The translations under genes and the position numbers were made by a program. Below, one piece after another: positions 37,110-47,282 of a DNA stretch of 64,000 nt. The stretch's first letter is position 1. Each line of letters starts with the position of its first letter. The notes beneath the pieces were generated by a model. The model did not search any database, was not told where the DNA came from, and saw only the letters and a program-made list of their open reading frames with translations. The stretch is from Adiantum capillus-veneris (Eukaryota > Streptophyta > Polypodiopsida > Polypodiales > Pteridaceae): contig CM043971.1 of the NCBI GenBank assembly GCA_014529385.2, forward strand, positions 83,900,340-83,964,339, read 5' to 3'.

Positions 37110-37645
37110 TGATGAGGGATTTTCACTAGCCAGGCTCCCATACCCCTTTTCTCTCTTCCCCACCCCATGGAAACCCCCTCTTAGGGAGGGAGTGATAAAA
37201 GCATTGAAAAAAGTAAGAAAAAAAAAAGTATGAGTATGTAAATAAGTGAGAAAGTTAAAATAGGCCACCTCGTGGCTGCGGGGCAGCCCATCCCCACCCT
37301 GCCTCCTTTTTCGTCACTGTTGCCCCACCGTGTGTCCCTTTTTCTCTCCTCCACTCAAAAGGTCAACCCCCTCTCTCTTCCCCTTGTCCTTTCTCCTTTC
37401 TCTCTCCCCTCAAGCTACCCCATCCCCTTTCCTTACCAATAATGCACCCTAACTCACATGCCACCTCTCCTATCTTCCAAAAGAGTATACCCCACCCCCC
37501 TTTTCTCTCTCCTATCATATCTCATGACCCAAATATCCCCCTCTCTCTCTAAAGGGCACCATGTCTCTTGTCCTGTAGCCAGATAACCTCCCCCACACTC
37601 ACACACACTCAGTTTCACTGAAAAAGGTGCCCACAGACCCATCCC
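37110..37645 (+). repeat. gypsy-A 3' LTR, part 1
   Basis: Begins TGATGAGGGATTTTCAC after AAAAGGGGAGGGCTAA. Matches 29424-29957 and breaks off at 37645 within CCCATCCC, where copia-A copy 2 inserted; the LTR resumes at 42925. Confidence 0.95.
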
Positions 37646-37967
37646 TGTAAAGAATGAGGATGCAAGAGAGCTACACAAGACAAGCACAAAGCACACAGAG
37701 ATGGAAAGCTTCTTCTTCTTCTTCACAGAAAAGAGAGACCAAAATGACTAAGTGCTAAAGCTGTAAAGTAGCACATATGTACATGCGGTCACTAAGTGTG
37801 AACTCGCTAGAAGCGTACTAGGCTGGCACTATAAGTGTAGTCCAGCTGTAGAATCACTGGCAGAGATCCTCCGTGTCGGTCACCTAACGCGCCAGTGAGT
37901 AAATGCCGTAAGCGGCCAAGACCCGTAGTGGATGCCAGCTCAAGGTGTAGAGCTCGACATCTCAACA
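37646..37967 (-). repeat. copia-A copy 2 3' LTR
   Basis: On the minus strand it starts TGTTGAGATG after GAGGGGGAG and ends CATTCTTTACA. 322 bp, same as the partner at 42603-42924. Confidence 0.95.
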
Positions 37968-40900
37968 CTCCCCCTCGAGCTCTGCATGTCACAGAGTCCA
38001 AGCATAGTCCGGAAACGTCGAAGCTTCTCAGCTCCGAGGGCCTTGGTAAAGATATCCGCTATCTGCTCCTCTGTGCTGACGTAGACCAAGTCGATGTCGC
38101 CCGCCAACACTCGCTCTCGAACGTAGTGGTAATGGACCTCTATGTGTTTGGTCCTGGCATGGAACACTGGGTTCCTAGCCAATTGCATGCTGCTGAGGTT
38201 GTCACAATGGATGAAAATCTGCTGGTCCACCTGCACTCCCAAGTCCTCAAGTAATGTGCGTAGCCAAGCTACCTCGCACGCCGCAACTGCTGCACCTCTG
38301 TACTCGGCCTCTGTGCTCGATAAAGCAACCGTAGGCTGCTTTTTGTTGCTCCAAGTAGCAGCAGCACTCCCAAAAGAGAACATGAAGCCACTCGTAGATC
38401 TCCTATCAACAATGCTACCTGCCCAATCTGCATCTGTATACCCATACAATGCTAATGGTGCATCTGCTGCATAGAACAATGCGTAGTCAAGAGTACCTTG
38501 CACATACCTAAGTGTGCGTAGTACTCCATCCAAATGTGGCTTCCTCGGAAGCTGCATGAACTGACTCTCCAAGCCTACTGTGTAGCTCAAGTCTGGCCTT
38601 GTGATAGTCAAGTAGATTAGACTACCCACAATCTTCCTGTACATGTTGACATCCTCAACAACATCACCCTTCTCTGCACTCAGCTTTGCATTCACATCCA
38701 AGGGAATAGAAATTGGCTTACAATCAGCCATACCATACTTTGACAACATGTCCAAAGCATACTGTCTCTGTGATAGCCATACACCCTCTGGAGTCCTGAT
38801 CACCTCAATGCCAAGAAAGTAGCGCAACTCGCCTAAATCTTTCATTTCAAACTCCTGTTTGAGAAGACTCTTCACATGGTCAATCTCCATAGCATTGTCA
38901 CCAACAATAATAAGGTCATCTACATATATGGTAATGACCACAATCCCCACATCACTCTCACGTACATAGAGTGAATGATCAGCATGAGCTCTCCTAAAAC
39001 CAATACTGACAAGATACTTGGCAATCCTGTCATACCATGCTCTAGAGCCCTGCTTCAAACCATACAAAGCTTTGAGAAGTCTGCATACATAATCTGGGTA
39101 ACCTGGATCGACATAACCAGGTGGCTGATCCATATACACTTCCTCTTGCAACTCACCATTCAAGAAGGCATTCTTTACATCCATTTGATGCATAATCCAT
39201 CCTCTAGATGCAGCCACTGCTATGACAGCTCTCACAGTCGTCATCTTTGCCACTGGAGCAAAGGTCTCCTCATAGTCTATGCCATACGTCTGTGCATAAC
39301 CCTTTGCGACCAGCCTTGCCTTGTGACGCTCAATGTTACCATCAGCCTTATGCTTGGTTTTATACACCCATTTGCAGCCAATAGCTTTCTTGCCACTTGG
39401 CAATGGCACCAACTCCCATGTGTCATTTGCTTCCAATGCAGCCATCTCTTCATTCATTGCATCATCCCAATGCACATTTCCAACTGCATCCTCAAAACAT
39501 GTGGGCTCCACATCCTGTATCACCTTAGCCATGTAGGCTTGGTGATGCGCTAGATACCCATTATAAGTCAATTTTTGAACTGGATTTCTGACTCTATTAG
39601 ATCTGCGCGGTCCTGGGTCACTCCTTTGCCCTCTAGCATCTTCTTGTACTTTCCTTACACCAGGTGTCCTGACAGCCGGAATTCCAAATTCCTCATCAAG
39701 ACTTTGTTCAGAACCATCTGAATCCATGTCTACATGTGAAAAACCTGATGATGCATCAGCCATAAAGGGAGGTTCATCAACCTTTTCCTTTCCTTTTCGT
39801 GATACATTCCCTGTACTTGTTGGTGGAGTAACCTGCGTACGTAGTCTACCATTCCATGGTTTCTCAACAGAGCCACGAGAAGAGGACTCTTGTGGTCCAC
39901 TCAAAACCTGTGACTGTGGGCTCACATTTTGTACAACCACATCATCTTTTACATCAGCCCCAATAGTGCCATGTGCATTACTGTACCAGCTGCTCATCTC
40001 ATCAAAGACTACATCTCTGCTTACTCGTAATTCTCGTGTAGTAGGATTGTAGCACCTGTACCCCTTTTGTTCAAGGGAATATCCCACAAGAATACATTTC
40101 TCTGCTTTAGGATCCAATTTCCTACGCAACTCATCTGGTACATGCACGTAAGCTATGCAGCCAAACACTTTCAAGTGTGCCAAATCAGGCTTTGTACTTG
40201 TAAACTTTTCCTCAGGTGTTACATCATGCACCGCAGCTGTAGGTGTCCTGGTCATAATGTACACAGCTGTATTTACAGCTTCAGCCCAGAAATGATGAGG
40301 CATGTTCTTCTCATTCATCAATGCACGTGCAACCTCTGCAATGTGCCTGTTTTTCCTTTCTGCGACCCCATTCTGCTGTGGAGTATATCTGCATGTAAAC
40401 TGCCTGTGTATACCATGCATTCGCAGAAAATCTGAAAAATCATTGGAGAAGTACTCTCCCCCTCCATCTGACCTCAATGTCTTGATTTGCATATCTGTCT
40501 CCTTCTCAATCATGACTTTGAAGTCTTGAAAGTGACCAAACACTTCACTTTTGTTACGCATGACGTAGACCCATACTTTCCTTGTATGGTCATCAATGAA
40601 AGAGACATAATACTTGCAACCATGTATACTTGCAGTATCGGTTGGACCCCAAACATCTGTGTGCACCACCTCAAGTGGCTTTTTACATACATTGCGCTCA
40701 TGTGGAAATGAGCCCTTTGACTGTTTTCCAAACTGGCATGCTGCACACACTTTATGCATACCATCCACCTTGAATTTGGGCAAACCTTTTACAATCTGTT
40801 TTGATTGCATGCTGCGCAATCTCTGCTCATTGACATGGCCAATGCGTTTGTGCCAAATGTCAACATCAGCCACAACACCTGTGCCCTGTGCAAATAATGC

Positions 40901-42289
40901 AGCTTTTACCTCAGGCATGTCTACATTCAGCGTAAATTTTCTGCCCACACATTTGCCCTCTGTGACCAGCTTACAGCCATTCTGGAAATCTTCTACATAA
41001 CAGCCATTTGGATTGAAGCGAACCTGCAAACCCTGCTCAACCATTTGTCCAACAGAAACAAGATTCTTTGTAATGTTTGGGACATGAAGTACATCTGCTA
41101 AGTACTTTGATTTCCCACTCTTCGTATTTAGAGGTATGTCCCCTACATGAGCAATGGGGTGAGTTGTGTCATCTCCTGTCTGCACATAGCCTGACACATC
41201 TGGTTTGCGCATATCTCTAAAACACTCTCCACGAGACGTCATGTGATTAGAAGCACCTGAATCCACATACCAAACATCATCTTGGGTGGAATTCTCTGCA
41301 GTCATTGTATTCATTACATGCTGCATAACAAACATGCGCTCGTTTTTGCTGTCATCTGCATCTCTGCTAGTAGATGCATAGTTGCCCTGTTCTCTCTTTC
41401 TACTTGCTTTTCCCTTTGGACAGTCACGTGACATGTGACCTCTTTCACCACAAGTCCAACATTCTCTACTATCTGGAGTATGTTGCTGCCTGCTTGATCC
41501 TGCACCACGACCTCTTTGACTCCCCCTGCCTTGAGACTGGTTTCCCCTGCCACCTGTATTGTTTTGATTTGATTGACCTTCCAGAAATTGGCCCCTGCAA
41601 CCCCTTGGGCCTCGACCACGACCTCTACCTCTACCTCTGTTGGAGTTAGAATAGAAGGCCTGTTCAGAATTATTTCTGCCATGAGAAGAAGATGTGTCAA
41701 GGTTCTTCTCCTCAAGAATAAGCATAGAAATCAAATCTTGGAACACGGGGATGTCGTCTCTTGTATTCATGGAAGACCTAAAATGTACATACTCATCTCC
41801 TAGACCATCCAAGCATGCACGGACAATGTCATCGTCTTCCACTGAGACTTTAATAGACCCAAGAGCCTCAATGATACTCTTGATCTTCAAAGAATAATCA
41901 TTGATTGAGAGGTTGTTTCTCTTAACCTGATTTAGCTCGGACTTTAGTTGAAGCTTCTTGGCCTTGGTGTTCACCTCGAACACTCTGCCTAAGTTTTTCC
42001 ATGCAATGGCGGGGGTTTGAGCATCCTGTAGATAGCCCATCATGCCATCTGTGATGCTCATAGAAAGCCAATACATCACTTTGCTCTGGCCTTGTTGCCA
42101 GTCCCTCAAAGCTTTCCTTTGTTCTGCTGTAGCATTTGCCTCGGGAATCTCTGGTTCCTTTTCATTGTCTCCTTCTACATAGTCCCAATAACCTTTTCCT
42201 TTTAGGAAATTTGTTATTCTGAACTTCCATGCAGGGTAGTTATTTTTCTCAAGCTTCTCAGTAACAATCTGACTGAAACCGTCAGACAT
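37940..42289 (-). CDS. copia-A gag-pol polyprotein (1449 aa)
   Basis: One frame from ATG 42289. Gag about 1-270 (NNYPAWKFRITNFLKGKGY, YSLKIKSIIEALGS), RG-rich tract near 217-262, zinc knuckle CWTCGERGHMSRDC at about 277-290, aspartic protease WYVDSGASNHMT at about 341, GAG-pre-integrase HHCC at 480-520 (HKRIGH, CAACQFGK), integrase D-D-E near 545, 608 and 645 (VHTDVWGP, LRSDGGGEY, QQNGVAERKNR), RT from about 957 with YVDD at 1122-1125, RNase H with TDADWAG near 1286 and STEAEY near 1326, ADIFTKAL at the end. All catalytic motifs are present and length is normal for a plant copia element. The stop lies 28 bases inside the 3' LTR. Likely functional. Confidence 0.97.
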   Translation of the reverse strand: MSDGFSQIVTEKLEKNNYPAWKFRITNFLKGKGYWDYVEGDNEKEPEIPEANATAEQRKALRDWQQGQSKVMYWLSMSITDGMMGYLQDAQTPAIAWKNLGRVFEVNTKAKKLQLKSELNQVKRNNLSINDYSLKIKSIIEALGSIKVSVEDDDIVRACLDGLGDEYVHFRSSMNTRDDIPVFQDLISMLILEEKNLDTSSSHGRNNSEQAFYSNSNRGRGRGRGRGPRGCRGQFLEGQSNQNNTGGRGNQSQGRGSQRGRGAGSSRQQHTPDSRECWTCGERGHMSRDCPKGKASRKREQGNYASTSRDADDSKNERMFVMQHVMNTMTAENSTQDDVWYVDSGASNHMTSRGECFRDMRKPDVSGYVQTGDDTTHPIAHVGDIPLNTKSGKSKYLADVLHVPNITKNLVSVGQMVEQGLQVRFNPNGCYVEDFQNGCKLVTEGKCVGRKFTLNVDMPEVKAALFAQGTGVVADVDIWHKRIGHVNEQRLRSMQSKQIVKGLPKFKVDGMHKVCAACQFGKQSKGSFPHERNVCKKPLEVVHTDVWGPTDTASIHGCKYYVSFIDDHTRKVWVYVMRNKSEVFGHFQDFKVMIEKETDMQIKTLRSDGGGEYFSNDFSDFLRMHGIHRQFTCRYTPQQNGVAERKNRHIAEVARALMNEKNMPHHFWAEAVNTAVYIMTRTPTAAVHDVTPEEKFTSTKPDLAHLKVFGCIAYVHVPDELRRKLDPKAEKCILVGYSLEQKGYRCYNPTTRELRVSRDVVFDEMSSWYSNAHGTIGADVKDDVVVQNVSPQSQVLSGPQESSSRGSVEKPWNGRLRTQVTPPTSTGNVSRKGKEKVDEPPFMADASSGFSHVDMDSDGSEQSLDEEFGIPAVRTPGVRKVQEDARGQRSDPGPRRSNRVRNPVQKLTYNGYLAHHQAYMAKVIQDVEPTCFEDAVGNVHWDDAMNEEMAALEANDTWELVPLPSGKKAIGCKWVYKTKHKADGNIERHKARLVAKGYAQTYGIDYEETFAPVAKMTTVRAVIAVAASRGWIMHQMDVKNAFLNGELQEEVYMDQPPGYVDPGYPDYVCRLLKALYGLKQGSRAWYDRIAKYLVSIGFRRAHADHSLYVRESDVGIVVITIYVDDLIIVGDNAMEIDHVKSLLKQEFEMKDLGELRYFLGIEVIRTPEGVWLSQRQYALDMLSKYGMADCKPISIPLDVNAKLSAEKGDVVEDVNMYRKIVGSLIYLTITRPDLSYTVGLESQFMQLPRKPHLDGVLRTLRYVQGTLDYALFYAADAPLALYGYTDADWAGSIVDRRSTSGFMFSFGSAAATWSNKKQPTVALSSTEAEYRGAAVAACEVAWLRTLLEDLGVQVDQQIFIHCDNLSSMQLARNPVFHARTKHIEVHYHYVRERVLAGDIDLVYVSTEEQIADIFTKALGAEKLRRFRTMLGLCDMQSSRGSVEMSSSTP

Positions 42290-42589
42290 CTTGAAGCACT
42301 AAGACAAAATAGCTGCAATCTGCAAAAACCTGCAAATCTGCTGAACCTGCTATCGTGGTACCTGTAACGCTTTCTACACTCAATGAGTGTCCACAATCAA
42401 GCGTACATACAACCACTGTACTTGTACAGTAAATCTCTGTATACTGCACTTTGGAGACATGTTCAGAAACTTGTGCGAAAAACCCCTAAAATTTTTTTCG
42501 CTACGCGAGGCGCCTTCGGCATCTGGTCGTGGATTGCGAACAAAGGGATTGTGATGCTCTTGCTCTCTTAGCCTCTCTTGCCTGCACCA

Positions 42590-42602
42590 GGCTCTGGTAC
42601 CA
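42590..42602 (-). other. primer binding site, copia-A copy 2
   Basis: Minus strand TGGTACCAGAGCC directly after the 5' LTR, matching the initiator tRNA-Met site TGGTATCAGAGC with one difference. Confidence 0.85.
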
Positions 42603-42924
42603 TGTAAAGAATGAGGATGCAAGAGAGCTACACAAGACAAGCACAAAGCACACAGAGATGGAAAGCTTCTTCTTCTTCTTCACAGAAAAGAGAGTACAAA
42701 ATGACTAAGTGCTAAAGCTGTAAAGTAGCACATATGTACATGCGGTCACTAAGTGTGAACTCGCTAGAAGCGTACTAGGCTGGCACTATAAGTGTAGTCC
42801 AGCTGTAGAATCACTGGCAGAGATCCTCCGTGTCGGTCACCTAACGCGCCAGTGAGTAAATGCCGTAAGCGGCCAAGACCCGTAGTGGATGCCAGCTCAA
42901 GGTGTAGAGCTCGACATCTCAACA
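42603..42924 (-). repeat. copia-A copy 2 5' LTR
   Basis: 322 bp, almost identical to the 3' LTR (GAGAGTACAAAATG here, GAGAGACCAAAATG there). Right target duplication ATCCC follows at 42925-42929. Confidence 0.95.
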
Positions 42925-43060
42925 ATCCCCACCCTGTGGTTATCTAATTTTTCTTATGTTCACACATATCTGCACACAGATTCACCTCTGAACACACTCC
43001 CCTCTCTCCCCTCTTGTAATTACTTTAATCTCCATGTCACCTCTAACTTTTTTCATCAAC

Positions 43061-43098
<38 letters not shown>

Positions 43099-43701
43099 GT
43101 CTCTCTCTCATGAGACTGCTGTTCTGGCACATATACACACAGCCAGACAAGTGGGGCCCACAGTCACATGGCCTGTGTAGATAATGATTTCTTCATTTCT
43201 AAATTCTAGAATTTCTCCCCCCTCCTCCCCTATATAAAGAGGGGTCACCATCACACTAATACACACACAACATCACCAGATAGTACACTATGCACTGTGT
43301 GTGCCTAGCGCACACACACACACACCCACACCATCACCATCACCGCAGTCACCATGCTCGACTTGAGCATGATCTTCACACCCTTGGGATATGGAAGATG
43401 AAGGACAACTAAATGAAGGATGATGGCCATAACCCTCATGCGAGTTTTCACCATCAGCTTCCACCTATCCGCCATGTGCTCTACCACTCTCTCCCTTCTC
43501 TTTCCCCTACCCTATGCTCCCTATTTCATTGCCTTATTCTCTAAATAAAGCTTGAGGTTTTGTGAGTATGTTTCTTGCAATGTTTTGCCCATGTGAGGTG
43601 TGCGGAATCGCCACCTAGTCTTGTGTTTGGAGTCAGCTTGTGTATGTGTGAAGGGTGTGTGGATTCGCCATCCTTCTTTGGTGCCTAAGTACTAAGCCGC
43701 T

Positions 43702-43732
<31 letters not shown>

Positions 43733-43949
43733 AACATGATCTCATTCCCCTTCCTCTTCACCATTACTCCCAAGCATCCATCTCTCTTGGATGAAAACTT
43801 TGTTATGGTGGTATGTTTGTTTGCGTCCTAGCCGCTCAAAGCTAGGTGGTGCCCCCCTGTTCGCTTTACCGTGATAGGCTCGAGGCTTGCCATTCGGCCC
43901 CCGACGTTTTAGAGGCCGTCGAGGTTCGGGCTTCGCTTTTCTCCCGTCA
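42925..43949 (+). repeat. gypsy-A 3' LTR, part 2
   Basis: Continues the LTR broken at 37645 and matches about 29953-30949. TATATAAA at 43231-43238 and AATAAA at 43544-43549. CT tracts at 43063-43097 and 43703-43732 are longer than in the 5' LTR. Ends CTCCCGTCA at 43949. Confidence 0.94.
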
Positions 43950-46900
43950 GCATCACGGGCAGTGGCACACACGTTTGGGGAACTGGAAAAATGGGAATAT
44001 CAGTCACCAAATCTCTACTAGTTTAGAAGTTTAGACTGTGTAAGGCACTGCTGGTTTTGGTTCTCACGTTTGAGACCATCACCTTTGCCAAGGGCGTCAA
44101 ATTATGTATGCACAGCATGCTAGCTAGGTGGATTCAACTACCGCGTCCCGAAACAGGCTTCCGCTATAACACCAAACACATGGGCAAGGAAAAGATAAGT
44201 TTTAGATTGTTTACCATGCTTGTTGGCTGCTGTCAACACACAACAACACTAAAAGGAACCTAAAATTTGGACTTCATTCCTCAGCAATGTGCCAATGCTA
44301 AGTCATTCTCATACAGTGACGACCCCTACACGGTAGGTAGGTTAAGATGTGTTTGTGTTTCTTACCCTCTCTTGGTGAGAGAGTCATACCAGAAAACTAT
44401 GGAATGCTTATAGGATAAACTACAAGTCAGGCATAAGATGCATAAAACACGGATTGGGCACACCTCTAGATATTTAAGGAAAGTTCCTCAGCCCAACATG
44501 CTCTTCTTATCTCTCTTTCTTTTTTCTCTCTAAGAATAATGAAAACTTTCTAAGAAGCTTTTGTTACATGTTTTGCTCGTGAGTCAGACATGAGCCAAGG
44601 TACTCTAACTCTCAGCAGGTAAGTGGCCAAGACGCCAGTGCAATTAGTCTTCATCGGTTTCTTGATTGAACACTAATTTGTTATTGGCATAAGGGCTATG
44701 AGCCACACAGGCTAAGAGCCATTGCTAAACCTAGGGTAAGACCCAATGCTGGTATTTCTTGGGAGATTGTTCTCTAGCTTGAACAAATCCATCCCATGGA
44801 GTTCCCATTGATGTAATGGCCAAGCAAGAGTATTGCCATTACAGATCTTTTGGGTGTTCTGTACACACTACATGTTTTTAGTGCGACGCTGGAATTAAGT
44901 TTTTGATAATCTTAAACTCACATTAGCTGATCTCTACCATGGAGTATAGATGCAGCAATCATTTGAGCCAGCATGGCTGTCCATAAGAGCTAGGCATCTC
45001 CCTTGTGTATATCTCTTGCTCTCACTGTAGCACTACAAGTGTCTATGGCAGCACAGTTTTGGGGTAAAACCTAGTGGGTCATTTACTTTGATCTATTCCC
45101 GTTATATTTTCAAGCAAAGAAGTCCGCAATAAACTACCACGCGGTAGCAAACAAATTCAACTTTTTAAGTTGGTTCCAATCATTCTCTACAAGGTTGACT
45201 ATGTTGGTTACTGTTACCTTCTCGTTGAACAATTTCTACAAAGGGTCTTACCAAGGGGTTGGACTACGTAGATTCTAACCAACGGGTTTGAGTTGCGAAG
45301 GCAACACCCAGGGTTTCCAGTGAAATTTTGCTTGGTTTTTTCTCAGGTGGGCGACGTGCTCCTCTGCATTTGAATACGGGTAAGTGACCATTAAGTTCAA
45401 ATCTCCAGGTACGCATCTATTGACTTGGTGTTACTCCATTTTTTAGTATGCTTTGCTTGGTTTCTTCAAGTCGTATAAATCTGCTTGAATATTTCTGAGC
45501 CATGCCAAGAGCATGTTGGAACAAAGTATTTTTGGCCGTAGTGTCCAATATACATTATGTTATTATGAAACCACTTGTCGAGTTCGCTTTGGCACATGTT
45601 GTTACATGGGATACAACATGGTCTAGGAACTCAAGGAGTTCGGTTTAGCCAGTGTGGAGCAAGGTTAATGAGGGTCCCTCTCACTCCCGTCATAGAGTGT
45701 TTGCAGTTACCTCCACACACAAGTACATCTTGTACTTTTAGGATGTTCTTTTTTCAGACATCCTTAGTTGAGACATATTTCACATGTGGCAAATATGAGT
45801 CTCTGGGACTAACACTAGCGCCCACTATTTCAAATATGTGTCACAACAAAGTCCCTAGGTGCTGGTCACATATGTTTTCTAGACCATTTTTAGCACGACG
45901 TATTAGGAGCAATTTCGGTAGCCAAAAATTGTTGGATAGCTAGAATGACTTGTTCAGGTACAAATACAACATTACAAATGATTGTTTATACATATATCAA
46001 GGCTATAAGTTGTTAATGAAAAAGTTTCATTGTTTGTCCCTAGAAGCGATTAATGTTTCACCTTCTATTATGGTTCAAACATTTTAGCTAGGCTTGCAAA
46101 TGATTGCAGCAAAAAGTATTTAGTTTTTTTTCGGAACTATTTAGATTTCTCTTTACTGTGGGCTACGCACATCACATTTACCATAAGTATTGACAAGAAT
46201 GATTATGGATATCCAGGTTCGGATCTGTTTTCTGCTAACTGCATGCACACTAGGTGTTATGGGCCCTAGTGTTCAGCAAAGGCTGATTTGGAACGGCAAG
46301 CGTATTCATCAAGTTGTTGCTTATGAAGCATTTTACACTCTAGGTACAGTATCTCTATGAGATTACTTTTAGTTCTACCAATCACCAATAGAGGTCATTG
46401 CTCGGTTTGGGTGTTTGTGGAATGTTTTACGATATTGTGATCCCCGTTTACCAGTCATCTGGGAAGACTGTCTGTAAACCATGGGGGAAACACACCTCAG
46501 TACTGTCAATTATCCAAGGGGATAGACAGATTACAAAGTGTAATCTTGGGCTAAAGGATATGCAAAGTGCGCACATTAGCACAAAGCACTCCAATTGATA
46601 AGCATTTATTGCTCTTCTTAGAGTTTACTTACTATCAGTTAACGCATGTTTTGCGACTAGGTTTAGTCTCTTCATGTATAAGTCAGGTTCTCAACCTTGA
46701 ACACTCATTAGGGTGGGGTTGTTTACTGATGATGAAAATTGGAAACAAGTTAAGGACTTAAACTTGGCTGATGAGTTATGTCAGCAAGTTACTTTCATGG
46801 AAAGTGACAAGAGGTACTCTTTTTGGTACATCTTTGTTGTGATAAACTCGTTTACCATGCTTATGAGCGTTCTAAATAGAGTCTACGCACTATATTTGGA

Positions 46901-47106
46901 TAGGAATCGGTACCATCAGATGGTTGCAAATGGACAACAATGTAGAAAATCAAGATATTACTCTTGGTTTCATTGAACCTCCTACTGAACCGGGTTCCAC
47001 TCAAAGGATCCATGAGGGATGTCACGATGGAAAACATTAGTGTTCTTATGAAGATACCAACACTTGTGTTTTCGTAGACAAAAACGCTTCTCAAGGGGGG
47101 GAGTAA
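43950..47106. other. unassigned host segment right of gypsy-A
   Basis: About 3.2 kb without a recognised domain. Frames up to 122 codons (45575-45943) and 87 codons (46713-46976) resemble nothing I know. It ends in a purine tract and LTR-like start (47092-47110), so it may be the internal 3' tail of another LTR element whose left part is 27404-29423. Confidence 0.45.
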
Positions 47107-47282
47107 TGTCAGGATAATGGTAGGACCGGGTAGCCGGCCAAGGGCCAGGGACTGAATGGCTCAGTACGGCTAGGAGTCGAGGGCCAGGCATGTGTTAAGG
47201 GGACCTACTTGCAAGGGCCAAGGGCTATAAGTAGGGAGGCTGGGAGGAGAACCACATGCCAGTCTACCCCTTGTCCTTTCAA
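47092..47282 (+). other. purine tract and LTR-like start, truncated
   Basis: CAAGGGGGGGAGTAA followed by TGTCAGGATAATGG looks like a polypurine tract and the start of a 3' LTR. A TATAAGTAG box lies about 120 bp further on. The LTR-like sequence breaks at about 47282, where gypsy-E RT begins. No partner LTR was found in the window. Confidence 0.35.

Larger units (their letters stand above)
37646..42924 (-). mobile_element. Ty1/copia element copia-A, copy 2, intact, TSD ATCCC
   Basis: 5279-bp element on the minus strand with 322-bp LTRs at both ends (37646-37967 and 42603-42924), one uninterrupted gag-pol frame, a tRNA-Met primer site and a purine tract. The target duplication ATCCC is at 37641-37645 and 42925-42929. 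By eye the two LTRs differ at about two positions, so the insertion is young. It lies in the gypsy-A 3' LTR. This is the most likely mobile element in the window. Confidence 0.97.
29424..43949 (+). mobile_element. Ty3/gypsy element gypsy-A (Tat-like), nested, decayed
   Basis: LTRs 29424-30949 and 37110-37645 plus 42925-43949; the 3' LTR is split by copia-A copy 2. Candidate target duplication is GCAT (29420-29423 and 43950-43953). Internal order: leader frames, gag, protease, RT, RNase H, second RNase H, integrase, purine tract AAAAGGGGAGGGCTAA. Gag and pol carry many stops and shifts, the integrase core is deleted, and a solo LTR lies inside it. Non-functional, but it shares domain order with gypsy-C. 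Confidence 0.93.

Noticed and set aside
44600-44720. Possible copia pol remnant
   Set aside because: Only a few loosely similar residues; no catalytic motif could be found in any frame.
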